Shown one piece after another: positions 7,757 through 14,846 of a stretch of 22,006 nucleotides of DNA. Numbering within the stretch: the stretch's first letter is position 1; every line of letters starts with the position of its first letter. The notes under the pieces were generated by a model. It did not search any database and had not been told where the DNA came from. It saw nothing but the letters and a program-made list of their open reading frames with translations. Made by a program: the position numbers and the translations under genes. Source of the stretch: Porphyromonadaceae bacterium UBA4259 (GTDB lineage: Bacteria > Bacteroidota > Bacteroidia > Bacteroidales > Muribaculaceae); NCBI GenBank assembly GCA_002396125.1, contig DGWL01000071.1, positions 1 to 22,006 of the forward strand. Direction: 5' to 3'.

Positions 7757-7990
7757 AGTTTTTTCATAGGATTAGATTTTTAAGGTTTACTTTATGCGGC
7801 TGTTGCGAAACACCTGCATAATTATTTATCCCCTCAACTACCAGTTTGGGTAGGGGTGATTAGGTCATGATGTAATAAATCTCCCCACAGGTTTAGGTAC
7901 TCTGATTTTACCTGCATGAATTACTACTACTTATAATTGTCTTTAATAGAACAGCAACAGGGTATTATTGCCGGTAATAGATAGCCTGAG
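7757..7990 (+). ncRNA. Candidate structured small RNA (possibly 6S-like)
   Basis: This is most of a 502-base stretch (7569-8070) with no convincing protein gene. Downstream of a full consensus promoter it contains a near-perfect 11-bp hairpin closed by a GCGA tetraloop (7794-7804 / 7809-7819; one C-C mismatch, one G-U). A second hairpin follows: CTACC (7838-7842) / GGTAG (7849-7853), with outer CCC/GGG. A third option pairs GGGGTGATT (7853-7861) with AATCTCCCC (7878-7886) with one T-T mismatch. CAGGT (7888-7892) can pair with ACCTG near 7910. The 3' end is not defined: no plus-strand T-tailed terminator was found, so the right boundary is a guess. A trans-acting RNA such as a Bacteroidales 6S-like RNA is a hypothesis from family knowledge. 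The antisense or leader alternative is less likely because no gene follows. Confidence 0.4.
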
Positions 7991-7992
7991 TG

Positions 7993-8032
7993 AAAAAAAG
8001 CAAGGCGCATCTGGCTGTTGAGATGCGCCTTG
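7993..8032 (-). terminator. Intrinsic terminator of the 8071-9333 gene
   Basis: A 12-bp perfect stem (8001-8012 / 8021-8032) with an 8-nt loop. On the minus strand it is followed by seven T (7999-7993). It lies about 40 bases beyond the stop codon. Confidence 0.9.
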
Positions 8033-8070
8033 TCGGTATAAATTTATCTATCTGATAACTGCAACTTGGT

Positions 8071-9333
8071 TCACACGCCAAAGGCGAGAACTGTGTAGTT
8101 GTAGTCGGGGTTATACTTGATACCCAGGTTCACGAATCCGATTCCGTCGCCACCGTACCAAGAGTACATTGCGTCGTGGTAGCTCACTGGGCTGCCATAG
8201 ATGCTGCACAAGTAGTTGTAGAGGCTGTAGAAGCGGCTGGTGTCGTAGCTCACGCTCCATGATGAGAACTCAACGTAGTCGAGGCGATCATTACCGTCGA
8301 ACTGGAGCATCACGTCATCCCAGTCGTAGTTGAGGATGCTCACGTCGGTGAGGTAAACGATGTTGTTCATGTAGCCGTCAATGTAGTAGCCGTTGTAGTA
8401 GAGGTAGTTCAGTGCGTTGCCGTAGTGAGTACCCCATGCCAGTCCAAGAACGCCACCAATGGTGGGATAGCTTGAGTAGCGGCTCACGTTTACTGTGACA
8501 ATGGGACGATATACCCAAATTGTGCTTGGACGCCAGGGGCGAACCGAAGGACGAATGGGACTTGCCCAGCTCCAACTGTTGTAGCGGAAGCTATTGTAGA
8601 AGGGGTCGCCATTGTAGCGGGGACGCCAGTTGCTGGAGTAGCGATAGGAGTTGTAGTCAATCTTGGGGCCTCCACCGGTCATCACTGTGCCTGCAACCTT
8701 GGGACGGTTGTCATTGCGGGGGCGAGTGGTGGGAGCTGTCACGTGACCTGTCTTGCCGCTGTTGTTGCCGGGACGAACGCTATTGCCACTGCGATTGTCA
8801 ATTCCACTATTGTTGCCACTGTGACGAACGTTGTTGGCGGCGGGAATTGCGGTGCTGCTAACGCTGCTGCCACTAGCTGAGCGGTTGCCGGCCGAGGGGC
8901 GAACGTTGGTGCTTGTGCCGCTTGTGCCACTGGGGCGGACGGTGTTGCTGTTGCCACTGCGACGAACGTTGGTGTCGGTGCTCTTGCTCGAGCTGCTGCT
9001 CACGCTTGGGCGAGCGGTGATGGTGCTTGTTGTAGAGCGCTGGGCTGCGTTGTTGCTAGTGGAAGCTGAACGATTCACTTGGCTGCTGTTGCTCACGCTT
9101 GGGCGGGCACTTGGAGTGGTGCTCACAGCCGAGCGGTTGAAGCTTGAATTATTGTTAGTTACTGTGGCGGCATTATTTCTTGGGGAAGCAGTGGCAACAC
9201 TGCGGTTGCCTGTTGCTGCCGCGCCTGAATTGGTTGCTGGACGACGGCCTTGTGCCATAGCTCCAGTCGATGTCATGGCGAGCCCGCATGCGAGCATCAA
9301 GCCAATCATTGTGTTGTAAACTGTCCTTTTCAT
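8071..9333 (-). CDS. Secreted low-complexity protein, paralogue A
   Basis: A 420-residue protein of unknown function. A signal peptide ends at AMAQ (about residue 28). Residues 29-215 are low complexity, rich in Ser, Asn, Thr and Arg, with irregular returns of RPSVSNSS/VRPSG-type units. Residues 222-420 form an aromatic-rich domain containing RPWRPSTIWVYRPIV, GVLGLAWGTHYGNALNYLYYNG, IDGYMNNIVYLTDV, YGSPVS and SWYGGDGIGFVNL, and ending in a hydrophobic strand plus FGV. The same domain ends the 13252-14691 gene, so the two are paralogues. I know similar domains from other Bacteroidales secreted proteins, but no function. It probably sits in the periplasm or outer membrane. The gene is monocistronic, with its own promoter (9490-9520) and terminator. 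Confidence 0.8.
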   Translation of the reverse strand: MKRTVYNTMIGLMLACGLAMTSTGAMAQGRRPATNSGAAATGNRSVATASPRNNAATVTNNNSSFNRSAVSTTPSARPSVSNSSQVNRSASTSNNAAQRSTTSTITARPSVSSSSSKSTDTNVRRSGNSNTVRPSGTSGTSTNVRPSAGNRSASGSSVSSTAIPAANNVRHSGNNSGIDNRSGNSVRPGNNSGKTGHVTAPTTRPRNDNRPKVAGTVMTGGGPKIDYNSYRYSSNWRPRYNGDPFYNSFRYNSWSWASPIRPSVRPWRPSTIWVYRPIVTVNVSRYSSYPTIGGVLGLAWGTHYGNALNYLYYNGYYIDGYMNNIVYLTDVSILNYDWDDVMLQFDGNDRLDYVEFSSWSVSYDTSRFYSLYNYLCSIYGSPVSYHDAMYSWYGGDGIGFVNLGIKYNPDYNYTVLAFGV

Positions 9334-9458
9334 AATGCTCTAATTTTAAAATGTGGATAAATCAATTTCTGTTTCTTTGCTAGTTTGACGTTATAAAATG
9401 GTTTAGGTTTAACTCGCGCTGAGGTCTCATTGCCTGTGGTTACTGCCGTTTTCAAGCT

Positions 9459-9481
9459 TTTTATAGACCAAAGTGCTTAAA
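9459..9481 (-). promoter_or_regulatory. Shared leader motif, copy 1
   Basis: On the minus strand this reads TTTAAG-N4-TTGGTCTATAAAA. The same 19 fixed positions recur at 14847-14869 before the paralogous gene. Here it begins at about +1 to +3 of the predicted transcript, 126 bp before the ATG. It could be an operator or an RNA leader element. Confidence 0.45.
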
Positions 9482-9489
9482 AAATCTAC

Positions 9490-9520
9490 CAAAGGTAACA
9501 CTTTTTTCCTATACCCGCAA
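9490..9520 (-). promoter_or_regulatory. Promoter of the 8071-9333 gene
   Basis: On the minus strand TTG (9520-9518), 20 bp, TACCTTTG (9497-9490): both boxes match. The predicted start near 9484 gives a long leader of about 150 nt. Confidence 0.6.
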
Positions 9521-9521
9521 G

Positions 9522-9565
9522 AAAAAACACACTTCGCAATCCTTCACGTGGGGCACGAAGTGTGT
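9522..9565 (-). terminator. Intrinsic terminator of the 9594-10226 gene
   Basis: The 10-bp perfect stem ACACACTTCG (9527-9536) / CGAAGTGTGT (9556-9565) is followed on the minus strand by a T-run (9527-9522). It lies immediately upstream of the -33 box of the next gene, insulating the two. Confidence 0.85.
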
Positions 9566-9593
9566 GTAATCGATAATAGGTGGTTGCTGATGC

Positions 9594-10226
9594 TTACTTA
9601 TAGAGTTTCTTGCTCACCTTGTTGCCGCGCTTCTCAATGATGATGCCATGGGTGGGTGCCGGCAGGCGGTTGCCTTGCAGGTCATAGTATTCGGCCTGTT
9701 GCTCTACCTGCACATCGTTGATGCCGGTGATGGTGTTTTCATGATAGGGGAAAACAAGCACTAGAGTAAACTTGGTATTAGGATCTCTCTTGTCGCGAAT
9801 GATGTATTCAATCTCAATGTCGCCAAAGTCGTCGGGAGTGAGCAAGTGCATGACTGAACTGATGCTGAAGTCGTAGTTTTGGTACAATGTCGGTTTGCAT
9901 GATGATGTGTTGCCATGCACATCGGCAGTCTTGTCTTCAAGTCTACAAACCTGCTCAATGCTCCATTCTTCAATGTTCCAAGTGCCTTCCTTGTCGTTGT
10001 TGGCAATGATATCGGCGGTAAACCAGTTGGGACTCAGTTGAATGTTTTGAACATAAATAGTATATTCTGCACCGAAAATCTTGACGAACTTTTCTTTCAA
10101 GCTTGAATGATTGTTGATGAAATGGGCAGGAATCTCAATAACAACGCGATCTACATCAACATACTCTTGCGCGTAGCCACACAAAACTGAGAGCGCAAAC
10201 ACTGCGCTGATAAAAAATTTTCTCAT
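9594..10226 (-). CDS. Small secreted protein with a C-terminal sorting-like tail
   Basis: A 210-residue protein. The signal peptide is residues 1-19 (MRKFFISAVFALSVLCGYAQ). The mature part (about 21-165) is mostly predicted beta strand and matches no family I recognise. The tail from about 168 (AEYYDLQGNRLPAPTHGIII... ending KKLYK) follows the YDLQGR-x-Gly-hydrophobic-Lys-Lys pattern. That pattern ends many exported Bacteroidales proteins and resembles type IX secretion C-terminal signals. Export to the cell surface or medium is therefore inferred. The gene stands alone, with a consensus promoter upstream and a strong terminator downstream. Confidence 0.7.
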   Translation of the reverse strand: MRKFFISAVFALSVLCGYAQEYVDVDRVVIEIPAHFINNHSSLKEKFVKIFGAEYTIYVQNIQLSPNWFTADIIANNDKEGTWNIEEWSIEQVCRLEDKTADVHGNTSSCKPTLYQNYDFSISSVMHLLTPDDFGDIEIEYIIRDKRDPNTKFTLVLVFPYHENTITGINDVQVEQQAEYYDLQGNRLPAPTHGIIIEKRGNKVSKKLYK

Positions 10227-10251
10227 ACTATAAAATCTAAAAAATAGGGTT

Positions 10252-10269
10252 TAATAAAACATTTTATTA
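10252..10269. repeat. Perfect inverted repeat in the leader of the 9594-10226 gene
   Basis: TAATAAAA-CA-TTTTATTA, an 8-bp perfect palindrome, lies between the predicted transcription start (about 10301) and the ATG (10226). It could be an operator or a leader hairpin. Its AT-only composition makes chance occurrence possible. Confidence 0.35.
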
Positions 10270-10307
10270 CCTTACAATCCGAGATTTTTTCATCACGAAA
10301 AGGACTG

Positions 10308-10338
10308 CAAAGTTACAGTTTTTTTTGCTTTCCTCAAA
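10308..10338 (-). promoter_or_regulatory. Promoter of the 9594-10226 gene
   Basis: On the minus strand TTTG (10338-10335), 19 bp, TAACTTTG (10315-10308): complete match to the Bacteroidetes consensus. It lies in the 358-bp gene-free gap 10227-10584, which otherwise holds only the inverted repeat and the -7 box of the divergent gene. Confidence 0.65.
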
Positions 10339-10472
10339 GCTTGCAATCGTGCTCTGGAGTGTTTTAAGATATTATTTGCTGTCCTGAAATTCGCTAATTG
10401 TAGCTTGAAAGGATGTGAAATGTCACAGCTAATATTATTGCTTATAATGGTGAGCGTTTGTAAAAAAAGTTG

Positions 10473-10480
10473 TATTTTTG
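10473..10480 (+). promoter_or_regulatory. -7 element (TATTTTTG) for the 822-residue secreted protein
   Basis: TATTTTTG matches TAnnTTTG. The nearest TTTG (10457-10460) is only 12 bp away, so the -33 box is not canonical. A start near 10487 would give a leader of about 98 nt. Confidence 0.45.
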
Positions 10481-10584
10481 CACAATCACAACTTTTACAG
10501 TCAATATTACTTAGAAATCACAATAACTATATTATACGACCTGAACGTTAAATCCTTTTTATTAACCATCAAAAAACAATCAAA

Positions 10585-13053
10585 ATGAAGAAATTTCTAT
10601 CTTTATTGATGATGACCATGATTGTCACAACAGCCTGGGCTGCTGACGCATGGGTCGAGACAGCGGTTACCAGCCTGAAGACTGGTGACGTTGTGGTGAT
10701 TGTTGACAAGACCTCTTCTAGAGCGATGTCAAACAATAATGGAACAAGCGCCGCTCCGTCGGCAACCGAAGTGACTCTCAGCGCCGCCGAGGACCAAATC
10801 ACCTCTACTGTTGGTGCCGAGTTGCAATGGATTATCACTGTTGATAATACCACTACTACAAGAAAGTATCAGTTCAATGTGGAAGGCACTCAGAATTATC
10901 TTTACACAGCCAACGCCAATAATGGTGTGCGTGTAGGAACCAACACAAACAATGTTTTCATCATGACTGCCGATTTTCTTAATAATGAAGAAACCGGCCG
11001 TTATGTGGGTGTTTACAACAACCAGGAATGGCGTTGCTACACTTCGGTCAATAATAATATTATCGACACCGAGACAGCGTTCTACAAAAAGGTTGTTGTG
11101 GAAACCGTTGTTGCAGCTCCGGTTATCACTCTCGACCCCGCCGAGGGACCTTACTACGAGGGTAGCTCAGTGACCGCAACTATCACTTGCGAGACTGCAG
11201 GTGCCACAATCTCTTATTCTACCGATGGTACCACTTGGACCGAGGGCAGCACAGTAACCCTCACCCAAACTACCACTCTGCAAGCTAAGGCTTCACTCAA
11301 TGGCACCGAAAGCGTTGTGGTTGAGAAAGAAGTGACTTTCGTTCCTCAAGCCAGTGGCCTCGTTGATGAACTTACTTACGACGTGGTAGGTGTAACCGGA
11401 ACCAGCTATAGCACTTGGCAGGATGTGACAGGCACCTCGGGAACCGTGTATGCAGGTAACACTGCCGGTGGCAACAATGCTATACAGATGCGAAGCAACA
11501 ACAGCAATTCGGGTATCGTGAGCACAAGTTCGATAGGTAATGCCAAGAGCGTAACCCTCACTTGGAACAGTAACACTACAAGTAGTCGCACAGTTGACAT
11601 CTATGGCAGCAACACAGCCTATACTCAAGCTGCCGACCTCTACGATAGCAGCAAGCAGGGCACATTGCTTGGCTCGCTCACTGTGGGTGACGAAAATCAA
11701 ACAGTTGAGATTACCGAGGACTATGCCTTCATCGGCATTCGCTCGCATAACGGCGCTCTCTATCTCGATGCCATCAGCATTGAGTGGGAAAAGGTTACCA
11801 GTGCCGTTGCAGCTCCCGTTATCACTCTCGACCCCGCCGAGGGTCCCTACTACGAGGGTAGCAGTGTGACTGTAAACATCTCTTGCGAGACCCCCGACGC
11901 AGTTATCTATTACTCTACCGATGGTGGCCAAAACTGGACCCAGAGCAACACTCTCACAGTGACCGAGACCACTACCGTTAATGCCAAGGCCGTCTTGCTT
12001 GAGCAGGAGAGCAACATCGCCAGCAAGACCATCACATTCGTGCCTGCGCCCACTACAGTGGCAACTGTTGCCGAGTATAAGGCTCTTGAAATTGGCGTTG
12101 ACTTTGTATTCACAGGCAATGTGACAGTGACCTATGCCAACGGCAACAACCTTTACGTTAAGGACGACACAGGCTCGGCATTGATTTTTGGTTATAACAT
12201 GCCTGAGTTCACTCAAGGACAGGTTCTTGAAGCTGGCTGGACCGGCAAAACTAAGAACTATAATGGCCTGCTTGAGGTTGAGAATCCTGCAAACCTGGCT
12301 GCAAACAACGAAACCGTTGAGGTGGTTCCCACCGAGTATGCTGTGCCTGTTATCATAGCCGATAATGCTAATGAGTATATCATTGTGAAGAATGTGACCT
12401 TGAGCGAGGTTGCCAACAAGAATTTCACTATTACCGATGCCGATGGCAACACTATTGCCGGCCGCACAAACTTCAGTGGCGTTACTCATCCCACCGACTT
12501 GACCGTGGCCTATGACGTGACTTGCTGCGTGGCAGTGTTTAACGGAACTGTTCAACTTTATCCCACTGCCTACGACAAAGTGGTTGTCCCCACCTACTAT
12601 AATATCGCAATTGATCAAGTTGAGAATGGTGTGGTGACTGCCGACCTCAACGAGGCTACGATTGGCGACATCGTGACGCTGACAGTGACTCCCGACCAGG
12701 GGTATAAACTCGAGTCAATCACAGTTAAGGCTGGATACATGGAAGGCGCTACTCCCAGTGGTATCAATATGCTCGCCGATGGATGGGTTGAGCTTGGTGA
12801 AATTGAAACAACCAAGATCGATGAGACTCACTACACATTTGTTGTTCCTGAGGGCTTGAACTACACCCCCAACACTGAATTCAAGGTGACACCTCTCTTC
12901 TCGCAGGTTACTGCTATCACCGGCATCAATGTTGACAACATCGGTAGCGGCGCTCGCTTCGTTAACCCAATGGGTCAGGTAAGCGACCGTCCGTTCAAGG
13001 GCCTCAACATCGTTGTTGACGGCAACAAGACCTACAAGATTGTTGTGAAGTGA
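10585..13053 (+). CDS. Large secreted multidomain protein with chitobiase-type repeats and sorting tail
   Basis: An 822-residue exported protein. The signal peptide is residues 1-20 (ending TTAWA). Residues 21-170 form a beta-rich domain of unknown type. Two copies of a CHB_HEX_C/Fn3-like module begin at about 176 and 408, each starting APVITLDPAEGPYYEGSSVT and containing the YSTDG turn. Between them (about 256-405) lies a carbohydrate-binding-like beta sandwich ending FIGIRSHNGALYLDAISIEW. Residues 490-670 resemble an OB-fold module (FTGNVTVTYANGNNLYVKDDTGSALIFGY). Residues 680-772 resemble a bacterial surface repeat. The last 50 residues (FVNPMGQVSDRPFKGLNIVV... YKIVVK) are a short sorting-like tail. 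No catalytic domain was seen, so adhesion or glycan binding at the surface is inferred. Confidence 0.75.
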   Translation: MKKFLSLLMMTMIVTTAWAADAWVETAVTSLKTGDVVVIVDKTSSRAMSNNNGTSAAPSATEVTLSAAEDQITSTVGAELQWIITVDNTTTTRKYQFNVEGTQNYLYTANANNGVRVGTNTNNVFIMTADFLNNEETGRYVGVYNNQEWRCYTSVNNNIIDTETAFYKKVVVETVVAAPVITLDPAEGPYYEGSSVTATITCETAGATISYSTDGTTWTEGSTVTLTQTTTLQAKASLNGTESVVVEKEVTFVPQASGLVDELTYDVVGVTGTSYSTWQDVTGTSGTVYAGNTAGGNNAIQMRSNNSNSGIVSTSSIGNAKSVTLTWNSNTTSSRTVDIYGSNTAYTQAADLYDSSKQGTLLGSLTVGDENQTVEITEDYAFIGIRSHNGALYLDAISIEWEKVTSAVAAPVITLDPAEGPYYEGSSVTVNISCETPDAVIYYSTDGGQNWTQSNTLTVTETTTVNAKAVLLEQESNIASKTITFVPAPTTVATVAEYKALEIGVDFVFTGNVTVTYANGNNLYVKDDTGSALIFGYNMPEFTQGQVLEAGWTGKTKNYNGLLEVENPANLAANNETVEVVPTEYAVPVIIADNANEYIIVKNVTLSEVANKNFTITDADGNTIAGRTNFSGVTHPTDLTVAYDVTCCVAVFNGTVQLYPTAYDKVVVPTYYNIAIDQVENGVVTADLNEATIGDIVTLTVTPDQGYKLESITVKAGYMEGATPSGINMLADGWVELGEIETTKIDETHYTFVVPEGLNYTPNTEFKVTPLFSQVTAITGINVDNIGSGARFVNPMGQVSDRPFKGLNIVVDGNKTYKIVVK
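11110..11166 (+). repeat. 57-bp direct repeat, copy 1, inside the 822-residue gene
   Basis: Differs from 11806-11862 at only about three of 57 bases, mostly silent. It encodes the start of each CHB_HEX_C-like module. Confidence 0.85.
11806..11862 (+). repeat. 57-bp direct repeat, copy 2, inside the 822-residue gene
   Basis: Second copy of the 11110-11166 repeat. Beyond it the two modules diverge to ordinary paralogous similarity. That points to recent gene conversion or selection on this edge. Confidence 0.85.
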
Positions 13054-13096
13054 TAACCGTGAGCGATTAATTCGCTTGAACAACAAAACAATTAAG

Positions 13097-13139
13097 AAAA
13101 GGCTGCGCTGTTCCTCTTGTGTGGAATGCGCAGCCTTTT
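13097..13139 (+). terminator. Intrinsic terminator of the 822-residue gene
   Basis: The 12-bp stem AAAAGGCTGCGC (13097-13108) / GCGCAGCCTTTT (13128-13139) extends inward by TTCC/GGAA after a small internal loop. The T's of the right arm serve as the tail. Confidence 0.8.
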
Positions 13140-13150
13140 AATTCTCTATT

Positions 13151-13197
13151 AAAAAAGCGGGCATCGCTTGTCAAGATTTCTTGATGCGATGCCACGC
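13151..13197 (-). terminator. Intrinsic terminator of paralogue B
   Basis: GGCATCGC (13160-13167) pairs with GCGATGCC (13186-13193). The stem extends inward by TCAAG/CTTGA and outward by GCG/CGC. On the minus strand it is followed by six T (13156-13151). Together with the terminator at 13097 it separates two convergent genes. Confidence 0.85.
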
Positions 13198-13251
13198 TGT
13201 GTATAGAGCTAATAATGAAAAGGGGATTTCGTAGCTGATGTGTGCTAAGCT

Positions 13252-14691
13252 TTATGCGCCAAAGGTTATTACTGTGTAGTAGCGACCGGCGTCATAATTG
13301 AAGTAGAGGTTGATGTAGCCGGTGCCGTTACCGCCGTACCATGAGTACTCGCCGTTGTTGCCGATGATGGGTGAGCCATAGGTCGAGCACAGGCTGTTGT
13401 AAAGGTTATTGAAGCGGTAGTCATCGCGATAGCCCGATGAGGTGGTGAATTGAGCGTAGCACATGCCGCCTGCGTTGTCATACTGAAGCATCACGTCGGG
13501 CCAGCTGTAACCCATCATCTGCACGTCGCGCAGGTAAACAACGTTGTCCTGATAGCCATCGATGTTGTAGCCGTTGTAGTACAGGTAGTTGAGCGAGGCA
13601 TCGAGATAGGTTCCGAATTCCACACCAAGCACACCGGTAATGATTGGAGCCGAGGCATAGTAGCGGAAGCCAACGGGGATTACAGGGCGATAGTACCACA
13701 CCACTCGTGGACGCCACATGCGCATGGGAGGAGCGATGGGTGCACGCCAGCTCCAGCGGTTGTAGCGATAGTGGTCATACCAGCGGTCATGCGGGTGACG
13801 TGGACGGAAGCTGCTGCTCCAGCGGTAGTGGTTGTAGTTGGGGCGTGGACCACCATGGTTGATACCGCCAACGTGTGGGCGTGGACGATGACCGTCGCGG
13901 CCATAGCCACCGCCAGGGCGATGGTTGCCGCCGGGGCGATAATTGCCGCCATGGTTGCCGCCGCGGTTGTTGTCGCCGGGGCGATAATTGCCGCCATGGT
14001 TTCCGCCACGGTTGTTGTCGCCGGGGCGATAGTTTCCGCCATGGTTTCCACCACGGTTGTTGTCGCCTGGGCGATAATTGCCGCCATGGTTTCCACCGCG
14101 GTTGTTGTCGTCGGGGCGATAATTTCCGCCAGGGTTTCCGCCACGGTTGTTGTCACCGCGGCGATAGTTGTTGTTGCGCTCTATAGTCGAGTTTGATGAG
14201 TGAGAGTTGTTGTAGGCTGGCTTAATGTCGCCTACTGGACGTGAGTTGCCGGGGCGTGCCGTGGTGCCACCGCCACCGCTTGGGCGATTGCCGCCACGGT
14301 TGAAGTCACCACCGTCATGGGAGCGGCCGCCACCGCTTGGGCGATTGTTATAGCTTGAGCCGTGGCTCACCTGATTGCTACGGTTCATGCTTGGACTTGA
14401 GGGTGTCGCATTGCGGTTGACTTGCGGGCTGCGGCTCTGCATAGTTGCGCTCGGGCGGCTGGCTTGTGAGCTACTGCGAGGGCTTGAACTCTGCACAGTT
14501 GCGCTTGGGCGGCTGGCTTGTGAGCTGCTGCGAGGGCTTGAACTCTGCATGGTAGCGTTTGGGCGACTTGCGCCGGGTGCGTGACCACCGCCACCCGGGC
14601 GGCGTCCTTGTGCTGAAGCAGGCGTTGCCATTGCCAAGAGAGCGACAGCTATCGCTGCGCCTGCCAAATAGTGTGTGAAGTCTTTTTTCAT
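13252..14691 (-). CDS. Secreted Gly/Asn-repeat protein, paralogue B
   Basis: I take the ATG at 14691, giving 479 residues. It starts MKKDFTHY and leads straight into the signal peptide ending PASAQ; an ATG at 14718 would add nine residues before it. After the signal come two and a half 18-residue Ser-rich repeats (ASRPSATVQSSSPRSSSQ type), a Gly/Arg/Asn-rich stretch, and five 15-residue repeats of the GGNHGGNYRPGDNNR kind. The last ~190 residues are the aromatic-rich domain shared with 8071-9333: WRPRVVWYYRPVI, GVLGVEFGTYLDASLNYLYYNG, IDGYQDNVVYLRDV, YGSPII, SWYGGNGTGYINL and a final FGA. Function unknown. It lies 205 bp downstream of a Fur-family gene on the same strand. Confidence 0.8.
   Translation of the reverse strand: MKKDFTHYLAGAAIAVALLAMATPASAQGRRPGGGGHAPGASRPNATMQSSSPRSSSQASRPSATVQSSSPRSSSQASRPSATMQSRSPQVNRNATPSSPSMNRSNQVSHGSSYNNRPSGGGRSHDGGDFNRGGNRPSGGGGTTARPGNSRPVGDIKPAYNNSHSSNSTIERNNNYRRGDNNRGGNPGGNYRPDDNNRGGNHGGNYRPGDNNRGGNHGGNYRPGDNNRGGNHGGNYRPGDNNRGGNHGGNYRPGGNHRPGGGYGRDGHRPRPHVGGINHGGPRPNYNHYRWSSSFRPRHPHDRWYDHYRYNRWSWRAPIAPPMRMWRPRVVWYYRPVIPVGFRYYASAPIITGVLGVEFGTYLDASLNYLYYNGYNIDGYQDNVVYLRDVQMMGYSWPDVMLQYDNAGGMCYAQFTTSSGYRDDYRFNNLYNSLCSTYGSPIIGNNGEYSWYGGNGTGYINLYFNYDAGRYYTVITFGA
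13938..14162. repeat. Five tandem 45-bp repeats coding for a Gly/Asn/Arg-rich tract
   Basis: Units start at 13938, 13983, 14028, 14073 and 14118 (each beginning GATA on the plus strand), with a partial sixth at 14163. Each encodes 15 residues, so unit gain or loss keeps frame. Unit-to-unit differences are few and mostly synonymous. Confidence 0.9.
14422..14571. repeat. 54-bp Ser-rich coding repeats (about 2.7 units)
   Basis: The protein unit ASRPxATxQSSSPRSSSQ (18 residues) occurs twice in full and once partly, directly after the signal peptide region of paralogue B. Confidence 0.8.
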
Positions 14692-14846
14692 AATTGTGAT
14701 ATGTTTTGTTGTTTGCAATATCTTGTGTTAATCACTCTCGCCGCCTGTTGTTGTGGGGTTCAAGTTTGTTACTTTGACCTATTTGGGTGAGAGAAGTTTA
14801 ATCTTTATTATGGTTAAAAATCGCAATTAATGGGTGTTTACCTGAA

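Noticed and set aside
7794..7990. Riboswitch controlling a downstream gene
   Set aside because: No plus-strand gene follows within 2.5 kb, so a cis-acting leader is not supported.
11293..12618. A 441-codon minus-strand frame inside the 822-residue secreted protein
   Set aside because: It is opposite a gene with signal peptide, domain repeats, promoter and terminator. Its translation is Gly/His/Val/Asn-rich with no recognisable domain.
13938..14162. Regular 45-bp repeats considered as a CRISPR array
   Set aside because: The units are contiguous with no variable spacers and keep one reading frame, so they are coding tandem repeats.
13450..14196. A 248-codon plus-strand frame rich in Val and Ala opposite the repeat gene
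   Set aside because: It mirrors the 45-bp repeats of the minus-strand secreted protein. It has no signal, motif or promoter, and its composition is what antisense of Gly/Asn/Arg codons gives.
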